Below are positions 40,975-50,255 of a stretch of DNA of 64,000 bases, one piece after another (position 1 is the first letter of the stretch; the number at the start of each line of letters is the position of its first letter). The translations under genes were made by a program, and so were the position numbers. The DNA lies in assembly GCF_003934165.1 (NCBI RefSeq), contig NZ_RKST01000001.1, positions 616,924 to 680,923 of the forward strand, read 5' to 3'. A model generated the notes under the pieces. The model saw only the letters and a list, made by a program, of their open reading frames with translations. It searched no databases and was not told where the DNA came from. The DNA is from Borborobacter arsenicus (GTDB lineage: Bacteria > Pseudomonadota > Alphaproteobacteria > Rhizobiales > Rhizobiaceae).

Positions 40975-42114
40975 CTATTCGGCCGGCTGCGCTTTGAGGC
41001 TTCCGTCGGGCTCCCTGTCGCCGCGACGCTGGAAGCTCCGGACGATCCTGTGAATGCCTTCCATGATTCCGCCGGGCAGGAACGCCACCACCAGCACGAA
41101 CATCAGCCCGAGCGTCAGGTGCCATCCGTCGCCGACGAACTTGCTGGTGACGGTGACGACGAATGTGTCGAGCCCGTCCGGCAGGAAGGAGAAAAACCGC
41201 TGCAGGATCGATTCGTTGAAGGCCGAGAAGATGTTTTCGAGATATTTGATCAGCCAGGCGCCGACCACCGGGCCGACAAGGGTGCCGACCCCGCCCAATA
41301 TGGTCATCAGCACGACCTCGCCGGAAGCGGTCCACTGCATCCGCTCAGCCCCGGCCAACGGGTCAGTCACGGCAAGCAGGCCGCCGGCAAGCCCGGCATA
41401 CATGCCCGAAATCACGAAGGCCGCCAGCGTATAGGGCCGGGTATTGAAGCCGGTATAGTTCATCCGCGTCTGGTTCGACTTGATGCCGCGCAGGGCAAGG
41501 CCGAAGGGCGAAGCGAAGATCTTCTGCGACAGGTAGAAGGCAATGACGAGCATCGCGGCACAGAAATAGAAGCCGGCATAACCGCTCATGTCCAACCCCA
41601 GTAATGTCGGCACCGGCAGGCCCTGCCTGGGTTCGGCAAACAGCGCATCGAGCACGCGCGGGTCGCCCTGGACCAGGAGCAGGCCCGTCTCGCCATTGGT
41701 GATCGGCGTCAGCACGGAATAGGCCAGGCTGTAGGACATCTGCGCAAAGGCAAGCGTCAAAATCGAGAAATAGATGCCTGAGCGCCGCAGGCTGAGATAA
41801 CCGATGGCAAGGGCGAACACGCCCGACATCACCACGGCAAAGACCACCGCCGGCACGACATTCATGGTCAGGAGCTTGAACGACCACACAGCTGTGTAGG
41901 AGCCAATACCCAGGAAAGCGGCATGGCCGAAGCTGAGATAGCCGGTCAGCCCGAACAGGATGTTGAAGCCGACGGCGAAGATCGCGAAGATCGCAAGCTT
42001 CTGCATCAGCGCCGGATAGGCCGCGCCCAGCGGCGAAAGCCAGAATGGCATTGCCAGCACGATCAGCGCAAACACGCCGAGAGACAGCAGATCTTTCTTG
42101 GCAAGCGAAAACAT
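40975..42114 (-). CDS. livM: Branched-chain amino-acid/amide ABC transporter permease LivM
   Basis: Inner-membrane permease (379 residues) with about ten hydrophobic segments. Family marks are [19 protein letters not shown] and the coupling loop [25 protein letters not shown], followed by [14 protein letters not shown]. The C-terminal tail of about 45 residues is polar and charged. It begins 4 bp after the livH stop. Confidence 0.92.
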   Translation of the reverse strand: MFSLAKKDLLSLGVFALIVLAMPFWLSPLGAAYPALMQKLAIFAIFAVGFNILFGLTGYLSFGHAAFLGIGSYTAVWSFKLLTMNVVPAVVFAVVMSGVFALAIGYLSLRRSGIYFSILTLAFAQMSYSLAYSVLTPITNGETGLLLVQGDPRVLDALFAEPRQGLPVPTLLGLDMSGYAGFYFCAAMLVIAFYLSQKIFASPFGLALRGIKSNQTRMNYTGFNTRPYTLAAFVISGMYAGLAGGLLAVTDPLAGAERMQWTASGEVVLMTILGGVGTLVGPVVGAWLIKYLENIFSAFNESILQRFFSFLPDGLDTFVVTVTSKFVGDGWHLTLGLMFVLVVAFLPGGIMEGIHRIVRSFQRRGDREPDGSLKAQPAE

Positions 42115-42118
42115 GGGC

Positions 42119-43147
42119 TTAACTTTCCATGACGCCGCGCCGGCCCATCAGGCCGCGTGGGCGGACCAGCAGGATGACGACCGCGACGAGGTAGATGATG
42201 ATCTGGTCGATGCCGGGAATGATGGCTTTGACCCCTGTCATCGATGCGAAGGATTGCAGGATGCCTAGCAGGAAGCCGGCGGCCACCGCACCGGGCAGCG
42301 AGCCCATGCCGCCGACCACGACCACGACGAAGCTGAGCACCAGGAAATCCATGCCAAGGTGGTAGTTGGGCGGCAGCAGCGGCGTATACATGACGCCCGC
42401 CAGCCCCGCGACCACGGCGGCGATGCCGAACATGATGGTGAAGCGGCGGCCGATATCGATGCCGATCAGGCCGACTGTCTCGCGATCGACCATGCCGGCC
42501 CGCACCACCATGCCGAAGGTGGTGAAATGCAGGAAGGCAAAGACGGCGCCGATGATCCCGATCGAAAACAGGAAATAGACGAGCCGCCACAAAGGATAGG
42601 TCAGCACATTGGGTGCCATGCCCAGCCAGACGCCGAAATCGGCGGCGCCGCGCAGGTCCTGGGGTGCCGGCTGCGGGATCGGATTGGCGCCGAAAACGCT
42701 GCGCACGATCTCCTGCAGCACGATTGCCAGGCCGAAGGTGACGAGAATCTGTTCGGCGTGGGTGCGCCGGTAGAAATGCTTGATCAGGCCGCGCTCCATG
42801 ACCACGCCGATGACCAGCATGACCGGGATCGCCAACAGGATGGAAATCGGAACGGAATAGTCGATCAGCACCGCGCCGAAATCGCCGAGCCAGTTCTGCG
42901 CCAGCGGCGTGCGGATTTCGAGCGGCGCGCCCCATGGCGACAGCTTCTCGGGATCGACGGTGACGGTTTCAAGCGTGATCAGGTAGCGGAAGGTCACCGC
43001 GCAGAAGGCGCCGAGCATGAACAGCGCACCATGGGCGAAATTGACGACGCCGAGCGTACCGAACACTAGCGTCAGCCCGAGCGCGATCAGGGCATAGGCG
43101 CCGCCCTTGTCCAACCCGTTCAGCAGTTGAGCGAATATTACGTTCAT
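42119..43147 (-). CDS. livH: Branched-chain amino-acid/amide ABC transporter permease LivH
   Basis: Partner permease (342 residues). GGAGGAAGACTTC precedes the ATG. The N-terminal [26 protein letters not shown] and [16 protein letters not shown] are LivH hallmarks. An extra loop of about 35 residues ([18 protein letters not shown]) separates the second and third membrane segments, longer than in Escherichia coli LivH but common in this subgroup. It is preceded by three stem-loops after the binding-protein gene. Confidence 0.92.
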   Translation of the reverse strand: MNVIFAQLLNGLDKGGAYALIALGLTLVFGTLGVVNFAHGALFMLGAFCAVTFRYLITLETVTVDPEKLSPWGAPLEIRTPLAQNWLGDFGAVLIDYSVPISILLAIPVMLVIGVVMERGLIKHFYRRTHAEQILVTFGLAIVLQEIVRSVFGANPIPQPAPQDLRGAADFGVWLGMAPNVLTYPLWRLVYFLFSIGIIGAVFAFLHFTTFGMVVRAGMVDRETVGLIGIDIGRRFTIMFGIAAVVAGLAGVMYTPLLPPNYHLGMDFLVLSFVVVVVGGMGSLPGAVAAGFLLGILQSFASMTGVKAIIPGIDQIIIYLVAVVILLVRPRGLMGRRGVMES

Positions 43148-43204
43148 GAAGTCTTCCTCCCGCCGGACGGAGGTCCGGCAGCGCGACGATCAAAAGGGAG
43201 TGAT

Positions 43205-43319
43205 CGGCCCGGCGCCCCCCGCGCCGGGCCGTGCGTGCTGGCCAGTAACCTACTGACTCTAGTGGGTTACGGATTCGAAGCTCCCGAACCCTGTTGCCAG
43301 GCAAGCAGCTAGGAGCTTC
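43205..43319. promoter_or_regulatory. Three consecutive stem-loops between the binding-protein gene and livH
   Basis: Stem 1 pairs CGGCCCGGCGC with GCGCCGGGCCG (43205-43231). Stem 2 pairs GTAACCTACT with AGTGGGTTAC (43245-43270). Stem 3 pairs GAAGCTCC with GGAGCTTC (43277-43319). Such structures after a binding-protein gene commonly protect its mRNA or thin out transcription of the permease genes. Confidence 0.65.
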
Positions 43320-43331
43320 AGCTCCACCACG

Positions 43332-44681
43332 CTAGCAGTTGTTCGGGTCGTAAGGTCCAAGGTCTCCGCCGAACATGGCAGGGTCATAGGTCACCTCGTC
43401 GCGCGAGGTGTGGCCGATGATGTCCAGCACGTCGAACTTGCTGGTGGGGCTCATATTGCCGCGCACGACCAGCACTTCCTTGAAGCACTGATGGTCGGTG
43501 TCGCGGTAGAGCGTGGGTCCGTTGCCGAGGCCGTCGAATTCGAAGCCCTCGAGGGCCTTGATGACTTCCGGCGGATAGAAGGTGCCGGCCCGCTCGCAGG
43601 CATCGGCATAGAGCAGCGCCTGGACATAGCCCGTATGCGAGGACTGCGACGGCGGTGCGCCATATTCCTCGCCATAGGATTTGGTGAAGGCCTTGGAGCC
43701 GTCGTCCGGCAGGTTCCAGTGCCAGTTGGAGGTGCCGATGATGCCCTTGACCGCATCGCCGGCGCCGACCGCCATCAGTTCCGAGAACATCGGCACGACG
43801 ATCTGGAAGTCCTTGCCGTTGACCTGACGGTCGCGCAGGCCGAACTGGACCGCCTGCGGCAGCGAGTTCACCATGTCATGGCCGTAGTGGTTGAGGATGA
43901 GGACGTCCGCACCCGAGTTCTGCACCGGGGTGATGTATTGCGAGAAGTCGCCGATGCCGAGCGGCGTGCGCACCGTGGCGACCGTCTCCCAGCCGAGCTG
44001 CTCGGTGGCGGCCTTGATCGATTCCTCCTGGGTCCAGCCCCAGGTGTAGTCGGCCGTCAGGTGGTAGGCCCGACGGTCCCTGCCATATTCCTGCGCGAGG
44101 AACGGTGCGATGGCGACGCCGGACTGATAGGCGTTGAAATAGTGGCGGAAGCCGTAGCGCCGCTTGTCCTTGCCGGTCGTGTCGTTGGAATGCGTCAGGC
44201 CGGACATGTAGATGACGCCCATTTCCTGGCAAAGGCTCTGCACGGCGATCGCCTCGCCGGAGGACACGGAGCCCGTGACCATGATGGCGTTGTCGCGTTC
44301 GATCATGCGGCGGGCGCTGTCGCGTGCCGCGTCCGTCTTAGTCTGCGTGTCGCCGGTGACGAAAGCCACCTTCTTGCCGAGGATGCCGTTGCCCTTGAGC
44401 GCGGACGGCTTCAGCGTGTTGATCATGCCGCCATCGCCCTCGCCATTGAGGTGCTTGACGGCGAGCTGGTAGCCCTTCAGCTGGTCGAGGCCTTCCTCGG
44501 CATAGGAGCCGGTCTGCGGCACGTTGAAGCCGAAAGTGACCGTATCACCGGTCGGGTTGTTGCAGAAATCCTGGGCCCAGGCACCCTTGCTGAACACCAT
44601 CGGTGCAGCGAGCGAAGTCAACAGGCCCGCGCCTGCTCCCTTCAACACCTGTCGGCGGCTAACGCCGGTAATACGTGTCAT
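43332..44681 (-). CDS. Tat-exported branched-chain amino-acid/amide binding protein
   Basis: Periplasmic binding protein of the Leu/Ile/Val-amide class (449 residues). The ATG at 44681 follows AAAGGAGGAGAGA. A twin-arginine signal (SRRQVLKGAGAGLLTSL, cleaved near AWA-Q) is unusual for this class, most of which use Sec. The mature part contains TVTFGFNVPQTGSYAEEGL, the ligand region VTGSVSSGEAIAVQSLCQE and GFRHYFNAYQSG. It is the first gene of the transport operon. Ligand identity (branched-chain amino acid, amide, urea or short peptide) cannot be read. Confidence 0.9.
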   Translation of the reverse strand: MTRITGVSRRQVLKGAGAGLLTSLAAPMVFSKGAWAQDFCNNPTGDTVTFGFNVPQTGSYAEEGLDQLKGYQLAVKHLNGEGDGGMINTLKPSALKGNGILGKKVAFVTGDTQTKTDAARDSARRMIERDNAIMVTGSVSSGEAIAVQSLCQEMGVIYMSGLTHSNDTTGKDKRRYGFRHYFNAYQSGVAIAPFLAQEYGRDRRAYHLTADYTWGWTQEESIKAATEQLGWETVATVRTPLGIGDFSQYITPVQNSGADVLILNHYGHDMVNSLPQAVQFGLRDRQVNGKDFQIVVPMFSELMAVGAGDAVKGIIGTSNWHWNLPDDGSKAFTKSYGEEYGAPPSQSSHTGYVQALLYADACERAGTFYPPEVIKALEGFEFDGLGNGPTLYRDTDHQCFKEVLVVRGNMSPTSKFDVLDIIGHTSRDEVTYDPAMFGGDLGPYDPNNC

Positions 44682-44784
44682 TCTCTCCTCCTTTAACTGC
44701 GGAACATATCCGCACTGCCTCGGGCGCAGAGACTGTGGCAATTCTATTTATAGTCAATATGCATTTGAAAACGCATAATTTTTC

Positions 44785-44814
44785 TGGCACAAAATGCCAT
44801 TTGCGCTTGGCAAA
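44785..44814. promoter_or_regulatory. Putative operators in the divergent region before the ScfR-like regulator
   Basis: TGGCA-CAAAA-TGCCA (44785-44799) and TTTGC-GCTT-GGCAAA (44800-44814) are back-to-back inverted repeats in an AT-rich 200-bp region between two divergent genes. RamB-family regulators bind TTTGCAAA-like sites, so autoregulation is possible. Confidence 0.4.
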
Positions 44815-44881
44815 ACTGTCACAAACTTGACATTCGACCGCCAGGAAGTCGCGTAGAAGCTGTGGTGCAGGGAGGGCAAAT

Positions 44882-46501
44882 TTGCGCGCGCCGATCGGAA
44901 TCCGAATTCGTAACCGCCGCACTTCGCTCGGCCTTTCGCAAACCGCGCTGGCCCGCGATGTCGGCATTTCGCCGAGTTATCTCAACCGCATCGAGGGCAA
45001 CAAGCGTGAGGTCGGCGGCGCCCTGCTGATGCGCATCGCCGAGCGTCTCGGCCTGCCCATCGACCGGCTTTCGGGCGAAAACGAGCAGCGGCTGATCCAG
45101 TCGGTCGCTGAATCGCGGCTGGACCCGGTGCTTGACGGCATCGACCTGAAGACCAGTGATGCGCGCGACCTGGTGGCGCAGTTCCCCGAAGCCGCTGCCG
45201 CAATCAGCCGCCTGCATCGCGCCTATTCCGATGCGACGGCAAGCGTGGAAGCCTATGCCAACCGGCTGCGGACCGATCCGCTATTCTCGCAACTTCTGCA
45301 CGAAATCCTGAGCCGCATCACCGCGATGCGATCCACCGCCGAAATCCTGGACGGCGTGCCCGACCTTGGCGAACCCGACAGGGCGCGCTTCCTGCGGACG
45401 ATCAACAAGGATGCGCGCGATCTTACCGACACGGCGCGCACGCTGGTGAATTATTTCGACCAGTCGGTGGTCCGGCAACGATCCGTCTCGCCGGGCCGGG
45501 AGGTGGACGACCTCATTTTCGAGGAGAAGAATCACTTCCCAGCGCTTGAGGAAATCGCTGACGCATTGCGCAGCCAAGTCGAGACGGCAGGCCCGTTCGG
45601 CGAAGCAAGCCTTGGCGAGGCGCTGGAGCGGCATTTCGGCGTGAACTGCCGCAAGGGCGCGATGCCCGACCTGCAAGGCGGATTTTCAGGCAGGTTCCAG
45701 TTCGATGCGGACAGCCGCGTCCTCTGGTTCAGAAACTCCACGACGGCGGCTACGCGACAGTTCCAGATGGCCCGTCTCTATGCCGAGCTTGCGGCACCCG
45801 ACGCGCTGGAGGCACAGGCAAATGATCGCCGCCTCACCTCGCCGGCAGCGCGCCAACTCGCCTATCGGGCAATGGCTTCATATCTGGCGGGGGCGATGAC
45901 GATGCCCTACTCCCAGATCCTCGACGAGGCGGAGCGGCAATATTACGACATCGAACTGCTCAGCCAGTCCTATTCGGCAAGCTTCGAGCAGGTGGCCCAC
46001 CGCTTCGTCACGCTGCGGCGCCCCGGCGCGGAAGGCGTGCCCTTCGGCTTCCTGCGTTCCGATCCGGCCGGGCGACTGACCAAGCACTTTCCTTTGCCGG
46101 GTCTGATCCTGCCGAATACGGGTCACGGCTGCCCGCTCTGGGCGATCTACGAGGCGTTGCGCCGAGAGCGGATCGTGCGCCAGACCGTCGAATTCACCAA
46201 TGGCGCGCGCTATCTCTTTGTCGCCAAGGCCGTCTCGAAACGGGTCGCCGCCTATCAGGAGCAGCCGGTCTATTCCTCCGTCATGCTGGCCTGCGACATC
46301 CTCCATGCCGACCGCACGATCTATGGCCGCGGCCTCAACCTGGCGGATGCGACCAATCTCGTGCCGGTGGGCGCATCCTGCCGCCTATGCGCCCGTCACG
46401 ATTGCGCCCACCGCCAGGAGGAGGCATTGGATGAGGCGGGCGAAAACCTCACCCTGCACACACCCTTTGTCACGCGTGACTTCAGCCGCGAGAAGGCGTG
46501 A
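44882..46501 (+). CDS. ScfR/RamB-like XRE regulator with embedded histidine-kinase-like DHp segment
   Basis: A 539-residue regulator starting at TTG 44882, with GGGAGGGCAAAT before it. Residues 4-62 form an XRE helix-turn-helix (SLGLSQTALARDVGISPSYLNRIEGN). The C-terminal half carries the IrrE/ImmA-like and DUF2083 domains of short-chain acyl regulators (RamB, PrpR, ScfR), with cysteines in GHGCPLW and CRLCARHDC. Between them, residues about 132-195 resemble the dimerisation/phosphoacceptor hairpin of histidine kinases: His140-Glu141 and RSTAEIL match HEVRTPMTSIRSFSEIL of the convergent kinase gene. RamB-type proteins control acetate and propionate metabolism; that role is inferred here. Confidence 0.85.
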   Translation: MRAPIGIRIRNRRTSLGLSQTALARDVGISPSYLNRIEGNKREVGGALLMRIAERLGLPIDRLSGENEQRLIQSVAESRLDPVLDGIDLKTSDARDLVAQFPEAAAAISRLHRAYSDATASVEAYANRLRTDPLFSQLLHEILSRITAMRSTAEILDGVPDLGEPDRARFLRTINKDARDLTDTARTLVNYFDQSVVRQRSVSPGREVDDLIFEEKNHFPALEEIADALRSQVETAGPFGEASLGEALERHFGVNCRKGAMPDLQGGFSGRFQFDADSRVLWFRNSTTAATRQFQMARLYAELAAPDALEAQANDRRLTSPAARQLAYRAMASYLAGAMTMPYSQILDEAERQYYDIELLSQSYSASFEQVAHRFVTLRRPGAEGVPFGFLRSDPAGRLTKHFPLPGLILPNTGHGCPLWAIYEALRRERIVRQTVEFTNGARYLFVAKAVSKRVAAYQEQPVYSSVMLACDILHADRTIYGRGLNLADATNLVPVGASCRLCARHDCAHRQEEALDEAGENLTLHTPFVTRDFSREKA

Positions 46502-46511
46502 ATTCGCGCAG

Positions 46512-49280
46512 CTAGCCGGCGACCGTCTCGCCCTGTTCCGCTCGGTCTGGTCCATCACGCTCGCCGCCGTGAAGCGGCAGCGTCAGGCGAAAACAGGCGC
46601 CCGGCAGGCTGCCTTCCACCAGTTCCAGCCTTCCGCCCAGCTTCTGGACGATCTTGTAGCTGATATTCAGCCCCAGCCCGAGACCGGAGCCGGACTTGAT
46701 TCCCCAGCCGTCGCTGCCGGCGCGGACGAATTTCTCGAAGATGTTCTTGCGATAGGCGTCGGGTATTCCCGGCCCGTTGTCGGAAATCTCGATCCTGTAA
46801 TGGTCCTCATCGATCCATGACCGGATCTGCACAACCGGAACGGGTGAATTATTGTATTTTATCGCATTGGCGATGATGTTGATGAGCACCTGACTCAGCC
46901 GGTCCGCCTCGCCCAGCACATTGCCCGCCCGGGCACGGGAGACGACCTCGAAGCGTATGTTGTTCTGGCGCGCCAGCGCCTCGCAGACCTCGATTGCCCG
47001 GTCCAGCACCGGTTCGGCATCGATAGGCAGGTTCACCCAGCCGCGTTCGCCCTGCTCCAGCGCGCTGAGGTCCAGGATTTCGTCAAGCAGCTTCGTCAGC
47101 CGCATGCTCTCGTGATAGATCGTGGAGGCAAAGCGTTCGCGCTGCGCATCGGTGAGATTGGCGTCGGTGAGCAGGATTTCCGAGAACGAGCGGATCGACG
47201 TCATCGGCGTGCGCACCTCATGGCTCACCTGGGACAGGAAATCGTCCTTTTGCCGGTGAAGTGCGTGCAACAAGGCGTTGGTTTCCTGCAATTTCTGGGC
47301 GGTGGAGCGCAATTCGGCCGATTTTTGCTCAAGTTCATGCGAATATTCGATCATTTGCTGCGTTTCGTCGGCGATTTTCATCACCTCCTCCAGCGAAACC
47401 TTGTCGCCGGCGACCACCTTGGACAGCAGCACATGGGCAGAGGCCGCGCCGATCGAACCGGCCAATTCACGCTCGAGCCTTCCGATGAACTCCGACGACA
47501 CGCCGCCCAACCCATCGGTGGCGGCACCGCGCGGCAGGTGAGCAGGTTCGAACAGCGCATGGGCGCGCTCCCAGCCCAGCACGCGCTCGGCAACGAAGAA
47601 GAGATCGTCGGTCGTTGCCGAACCGTGGATGAAATGCGGCTGGATGCGGGTGCCGCGCTTGAAAATGTCGACGAAAAGCGAGGCCTGGATGCGTTCCATC
47701 ACGCTCTGCCTGGTCATGAGCGAGACCGAAACAAGAAGGCTGGTATTCAAGAACAGGCTCCAGAATACCGAATGCACCAGCGGATCAAGCCCGGTCAGGC
47801 CAAGCAGCGCCTCTGGCCGCAATGCTTCGATGCCCCAGGGGCCATTCACCATCAGTGCGGCGATCCAGGGGCTGGTGCTTTCAAAGCTAGGCAGGAACAG
47901 CGTCCAGGCCCAGGCGGCAAAGCCGACCAGAGTGCCGGCAAGCGCACCCTTGACGGTCGCCTCCTTCCAATAAAGCGCAGCCATCATGGCCGGCAGGAAC
48001 TGGGCCACGCCGACGAAGGAAATCAGCCCGATCGGCGCCAGCGCATCGGAATCGCCGGTGAGCCAGAAATAGAGGAAGCCCAGGAACAGGATGACGGCAA
48101 TCGAGATGCGCCGGCTGCGCAACAGGAGATGCGCGATGCCACGCTCGCCCGCGTCCTCCAGGCGGTTCGAATAGCGCAGCGCGATCGGCAGAACGATGTG
48201 GTTCGACACCATGATCGACAGGGCGATCGAGGCAACGATGATCATCGACGTCGCGCTTGAAAAGCCACCGATGAAGACGAACAGCGCCAATGCGTCATTG
48301 CCGGCAGCCATCGGCAAGGTCAGCACAAACATATCGGGATTGGATCCGGCCGGCAGTGTCGCCAGGCCGTAAAGCGCGATCGGCATGGTAAACAGGCTCA
48401 CCAGCAACAGATAGACCGGAAACGCCCAACCTGCCGTGCGCAGATGCTCGGCATTGGAATTTTCGACCACGGTGATCTGGAATTGTCGCGGCAGGCACAG
48501 CACCGCAGTCGCCGAAAGAAACAGGATCGCCGTCCAGCGGCTGCCCGAGGAATTGCTGTTGTAGATGTCGATGCCGGCTGCCTGCGCGCGCGAGAATATG
48601 TCCTGCAGCCCGTCGCTCAGCCCGAACACGACGAACAGCCCGACCGCCAGCAGGGCAAGAAGCTTGACCACCGCTTCGAAGGCGATGGCCGCCACCACGC
48701 CGTGGTGCTGCTCCTTGGCGTCCACATTGCGGGTGCCAAACAGGACGGTGAACAGCGCCATGCCGGCGGCTACGGCAAAGGCAAGGCTGATGTCGTCGAG
48801 GCCCGAAAGCCCTGAACCGTCCGAGCCGTCCGCGGCCGAGACGATCTGGATCGAGGTGGTGATCGCCTTGAGTTGCAGCGCGATATAGGGGGTGACATTG
48901 ACGGTCGCGATGAGCGTCACCACCACCGCCAGCCGGCTCGACTTACCGAACCGCGAAGACAACAGGTCGGCAACCGAGGTGATGCGCAGCGTCTGGCTGA
49001 TGCTGACCAGCTTGCGCAGGATGAACCACCAGCCGACGAAGACCAATGTCGGGCCAAGATAGATGGCCATGAATTCCAGTCCGTCGCGCGCAGCCGTCCC
49101 GACAGCGCCATAGAAGGTCCAGCTCGTGCAATAGACCGAGATCGACAGCGTATAGACCAGGGGCGAGCGCAGAAACCCGACATTGCCGCGCTTTGCGCGC
49201 ACATCCGAGACGTAGGCAAGGATGAACAGCAGGCCAACATAGCCGACGGCGGTGAGGATGACGAAATTTGCCGAAAGCAT
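46512..49280 (-). CDS. Sodium-solute-symporter/histidine kinase fusion (CbrA/CrbS-like)
   Basis: A 922-residue membrane sensor. Residues 1 to about 500 form an SLC5-type sodium-solute symporter with about 13 membrane segments. A linker with a short coiled coil (EYSHELEQKSAELRSTAQKLQETNALL) leads to the HisKA domain, with phosphoacceptor His687 in SQVSHEVRTPM, and the HATPase domain with N (NIIANAIKYN), G1 (DNGPGIPD) and G2 (GSGLGLGL) boxes. No receiver is attached. CbrA and CrbS of this architecture control carbon source and acetate use. Its start overlaps the stop of the small membrane-protein gene. It is convergent with the ScfR-like gene, whose end is 10 bp away. Confidence 0.9.
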   Translation of the reverse strand: MLSANFVILTAVGYVGLLFILAYVSDVRAKRGNVGFLRSPLVYTLSISVYCTSWTFYGAVGTAARDGLEFMAIYLGPTLVFVGWWFILRKLVSISQTLRITSVADLLSSRFGKSSRLAVVVTLIATVNVTPYIALQLKAITTSIQIVSAADGSDGSGLSGLDDISLAFAVAAGMALFTVLFGTRNVDAKEQHHGVVAAIAFEAVVKLLALLAVGLFVVFGLSDGLQDIFSRAQAAGIDIYNSNSSGSRWTAILFLSATAVLCLPRQFQITVVENSNAEHLRTAGWAFPVYLLLVSLFTMPIALYGLATLPAGSNPDMFVLTLPMAAGNDALALFVFIGGFSSATSMIIVASIALSIMVSNHIVLPIALRYSNRLEDAGERGIAHLLLRSRRISIAVILFLGFLYFWLTGDSDALAPIGLISFVGVAQFLPAMMAALYWKEATVKGALAGTLVGFAAWAWTLFLPSFESTSPWIAALMVNGPWGIEALRPEALLGLTGLDPLVHSVFWSLFLNTSLLVSVSLMTRQSVMERIQASLFVDIFKRGTRIQPHFIHGSATTDDLFFVAERVLGWERAHALFEPAHLPRGAATDGLGGVSSEFIGRLERELAGSIGAASAHVLLSKVVAGDKVSLEEVMKIADETQQMIEYSHELEQKSAELRSTAQKLQETNALLHALHRQKDDFLSQVSHEVRTPMTSIRSFSEILLTDANLTDAQRERFASTIYHESMRLTKLLDEILDLSALEQGERGWVNLPIDAEPVLDRAIEVCEALARQNNIRFEVVSRARAGNVLGEADRLSQVLINIIANAIKYNNSPVPVVQIRSWIDEDHYRIEISDNGPGIPDAYRKNIFEKFVRAGSDGWGIKSGSGLGLGLNISYKIVQKLGGRLELVEGSLPGACFRLTLPLHGGERDGPDRAEQGETVAG

Positions 49281-49558
49281 CAGCCGCCATCCCCGGGCGA
49301 CAGGTCGAGCGGCTTCTTCTCAGGCCCGGGCATGCGCGAGGAGATCGTCACCGCGCCGACGATGAGCACGATCCACACCAGGAAGAGATAGACGATCTTG
49401 ACCGGGATGCCGGCAAGGCGCGGCGCGGCGCTGAACAGGTCGATCAGTGGCGGCAGAAGCAGCAACGCGCCAAAAACCGGCAGCACGAAAGCGGCGTGCT
49501 CGTGCTTGCGCCTATCCTCTGTCTTGGTGCGGATCGGCTCTAGTTTACGGCTGCGCAA
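49280..49558 (-). CDS. Small two-helix membrane protein in a two-component operon
   Basis: A 92-residue protein with two hydrophobic segments (FVLPVFGALLLLPPLIDLF and IVYLFLVWIVLIVGAVTI), starting at TTG 49558 inside the end of the response-regulator gene and ending at the start of the kinase gene (TGATG overlap). Such tight coupling suggests it works with the transporter-kinase, as small subunits do for other symporters. The family is not firmly recognised. Confidence 0.75.
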   Translation of the reverse strand: MRSRKLEPIRTKTEDRRKHEHAAFVLPVFGALLLLPPLIDLFSAAPRLAGIPVKIVYLFLVWIVLIVGAVTISSRMPGPEKKPLDLSPGDGG

Positions 49559-49914
49559 AGGAGTCTCCGCACCTCCTCGATGACCTCGCCATTGGAATAG
49601 GGCTTGGTGACGAAGCCGTCGGCGCGCAGTTCGGCCGCGATCTCGCGGTCATGCTGCTGGCCGCGCGCCGTCAGGATCAGCACCGGCACGTTGCAGGTGG
49701 CCTCCTCCGCGCGCATCTGCTTCAGCACTTCCAGCCCCGTACGCTTGGGCAGCATGATGTCGAGCACCACCATGCGCGGGCGCTGGCGCCGCACCGCCTG
49801 CAGCGCGGCATCGCCATCCATCACCGAGCTGATGGACCAGCCGGCGCGCTTCAGAATGAAACTGAGAGAATCAAGGATCGCCGCATCGTCTTCGGCGATG
49901 AGTACATCCACCAT
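49540..49914 (-). CDS. Single-domain response regulator
   Basis: A 124-residue CheY-like receiver without an output domain. The ATG at 49914 lies 9 bp after GGGGAGG; an upstream ATG at 49923 sits directly against the site. All phosphorylation residues are present: acidic pair in LIAEDDAAI, phosphoacceptor Asp in MVVLDIMLPKRTG, Thr in ILTARGQ and Lys in FVTKPYSN. It is the first gene of the regulator-membrane protein-kinase operon. CrbR and CbrB carry DNA-binding domains, so this system must pass its signal to another protein. Confidence 0.9.
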   Translation of the reverse strand: MVDVLIAEDDAAILDSLSFILKRAGWSISSVMDGDAALQAVRRQRPRMVVLDIMLPKRTGLEVLKQMRAEEATCNVPVLILTARGQQHDREIAAELRADGFVTKPYSNGEVIEEVRRLLCAAVN

Positions 49915-50016
49915 GATTTCCATCCTCCCCTAGTCGGAAATCCTGTCGTGCCGCCTGCGGAACTACGCTCCGCCAAGGCGTTTCTCAAAGTCAAAGATCG
50001 GAATTTGCCGGGAACA

Positions 50017-50171
50017 GCCATTCCGCTCGGATACGGGGAATGGCGCCGGCGGCTATCTCAGCCTGTCGATCTGCTATGAGTGGAAGCTGCAAAATCCCCG
50101 AGACTGGTCCATGCCGCCTCGGGGTCAGTGGCCTGCGATGATGAGGCCGGAACGCGGCAAACCGCGTTTTT
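50017..50171 (+). ncRNA. Candidate small RNA with terminal intrinsic terminator
   Basis: Within the 341-bp gap between two minus-strand genes, the plus strand contains three hairpins in a row: GCCATTCC/GGAATGGC (50017-50044), CCCCGAG/CTCGGGG (50096-50124) and a terminator (50151-50171). No plus-strand protein gene precedes the terminator. A short RNA is the simplest reading, but no promoter was identified. Confidence 0.35.
50151..50171 (+). terminator. Intrinsic terminator without an upstream protein gene
   Basis: AACGCGG-CAAA-CCGCGTT is followed by a run of five T (50167-50171), the form of a Rho-independent terminator on the plus strand. Confidence 0.6.
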
Positions 50172-50255
50172 GGTCGTTACAGGCTTTCATGAAACCAGTT
50201 AAGCGTCGTTTCAAAGGCACGTCAATACTACCTCAATGCATCGCAGATGCGCTTT

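Noticed and set aside
40126..41604. 492-codon plus-strand frame over livG and livM
   Set aside because: Antisense shadow; both opposite genes have clear ABC motifs.
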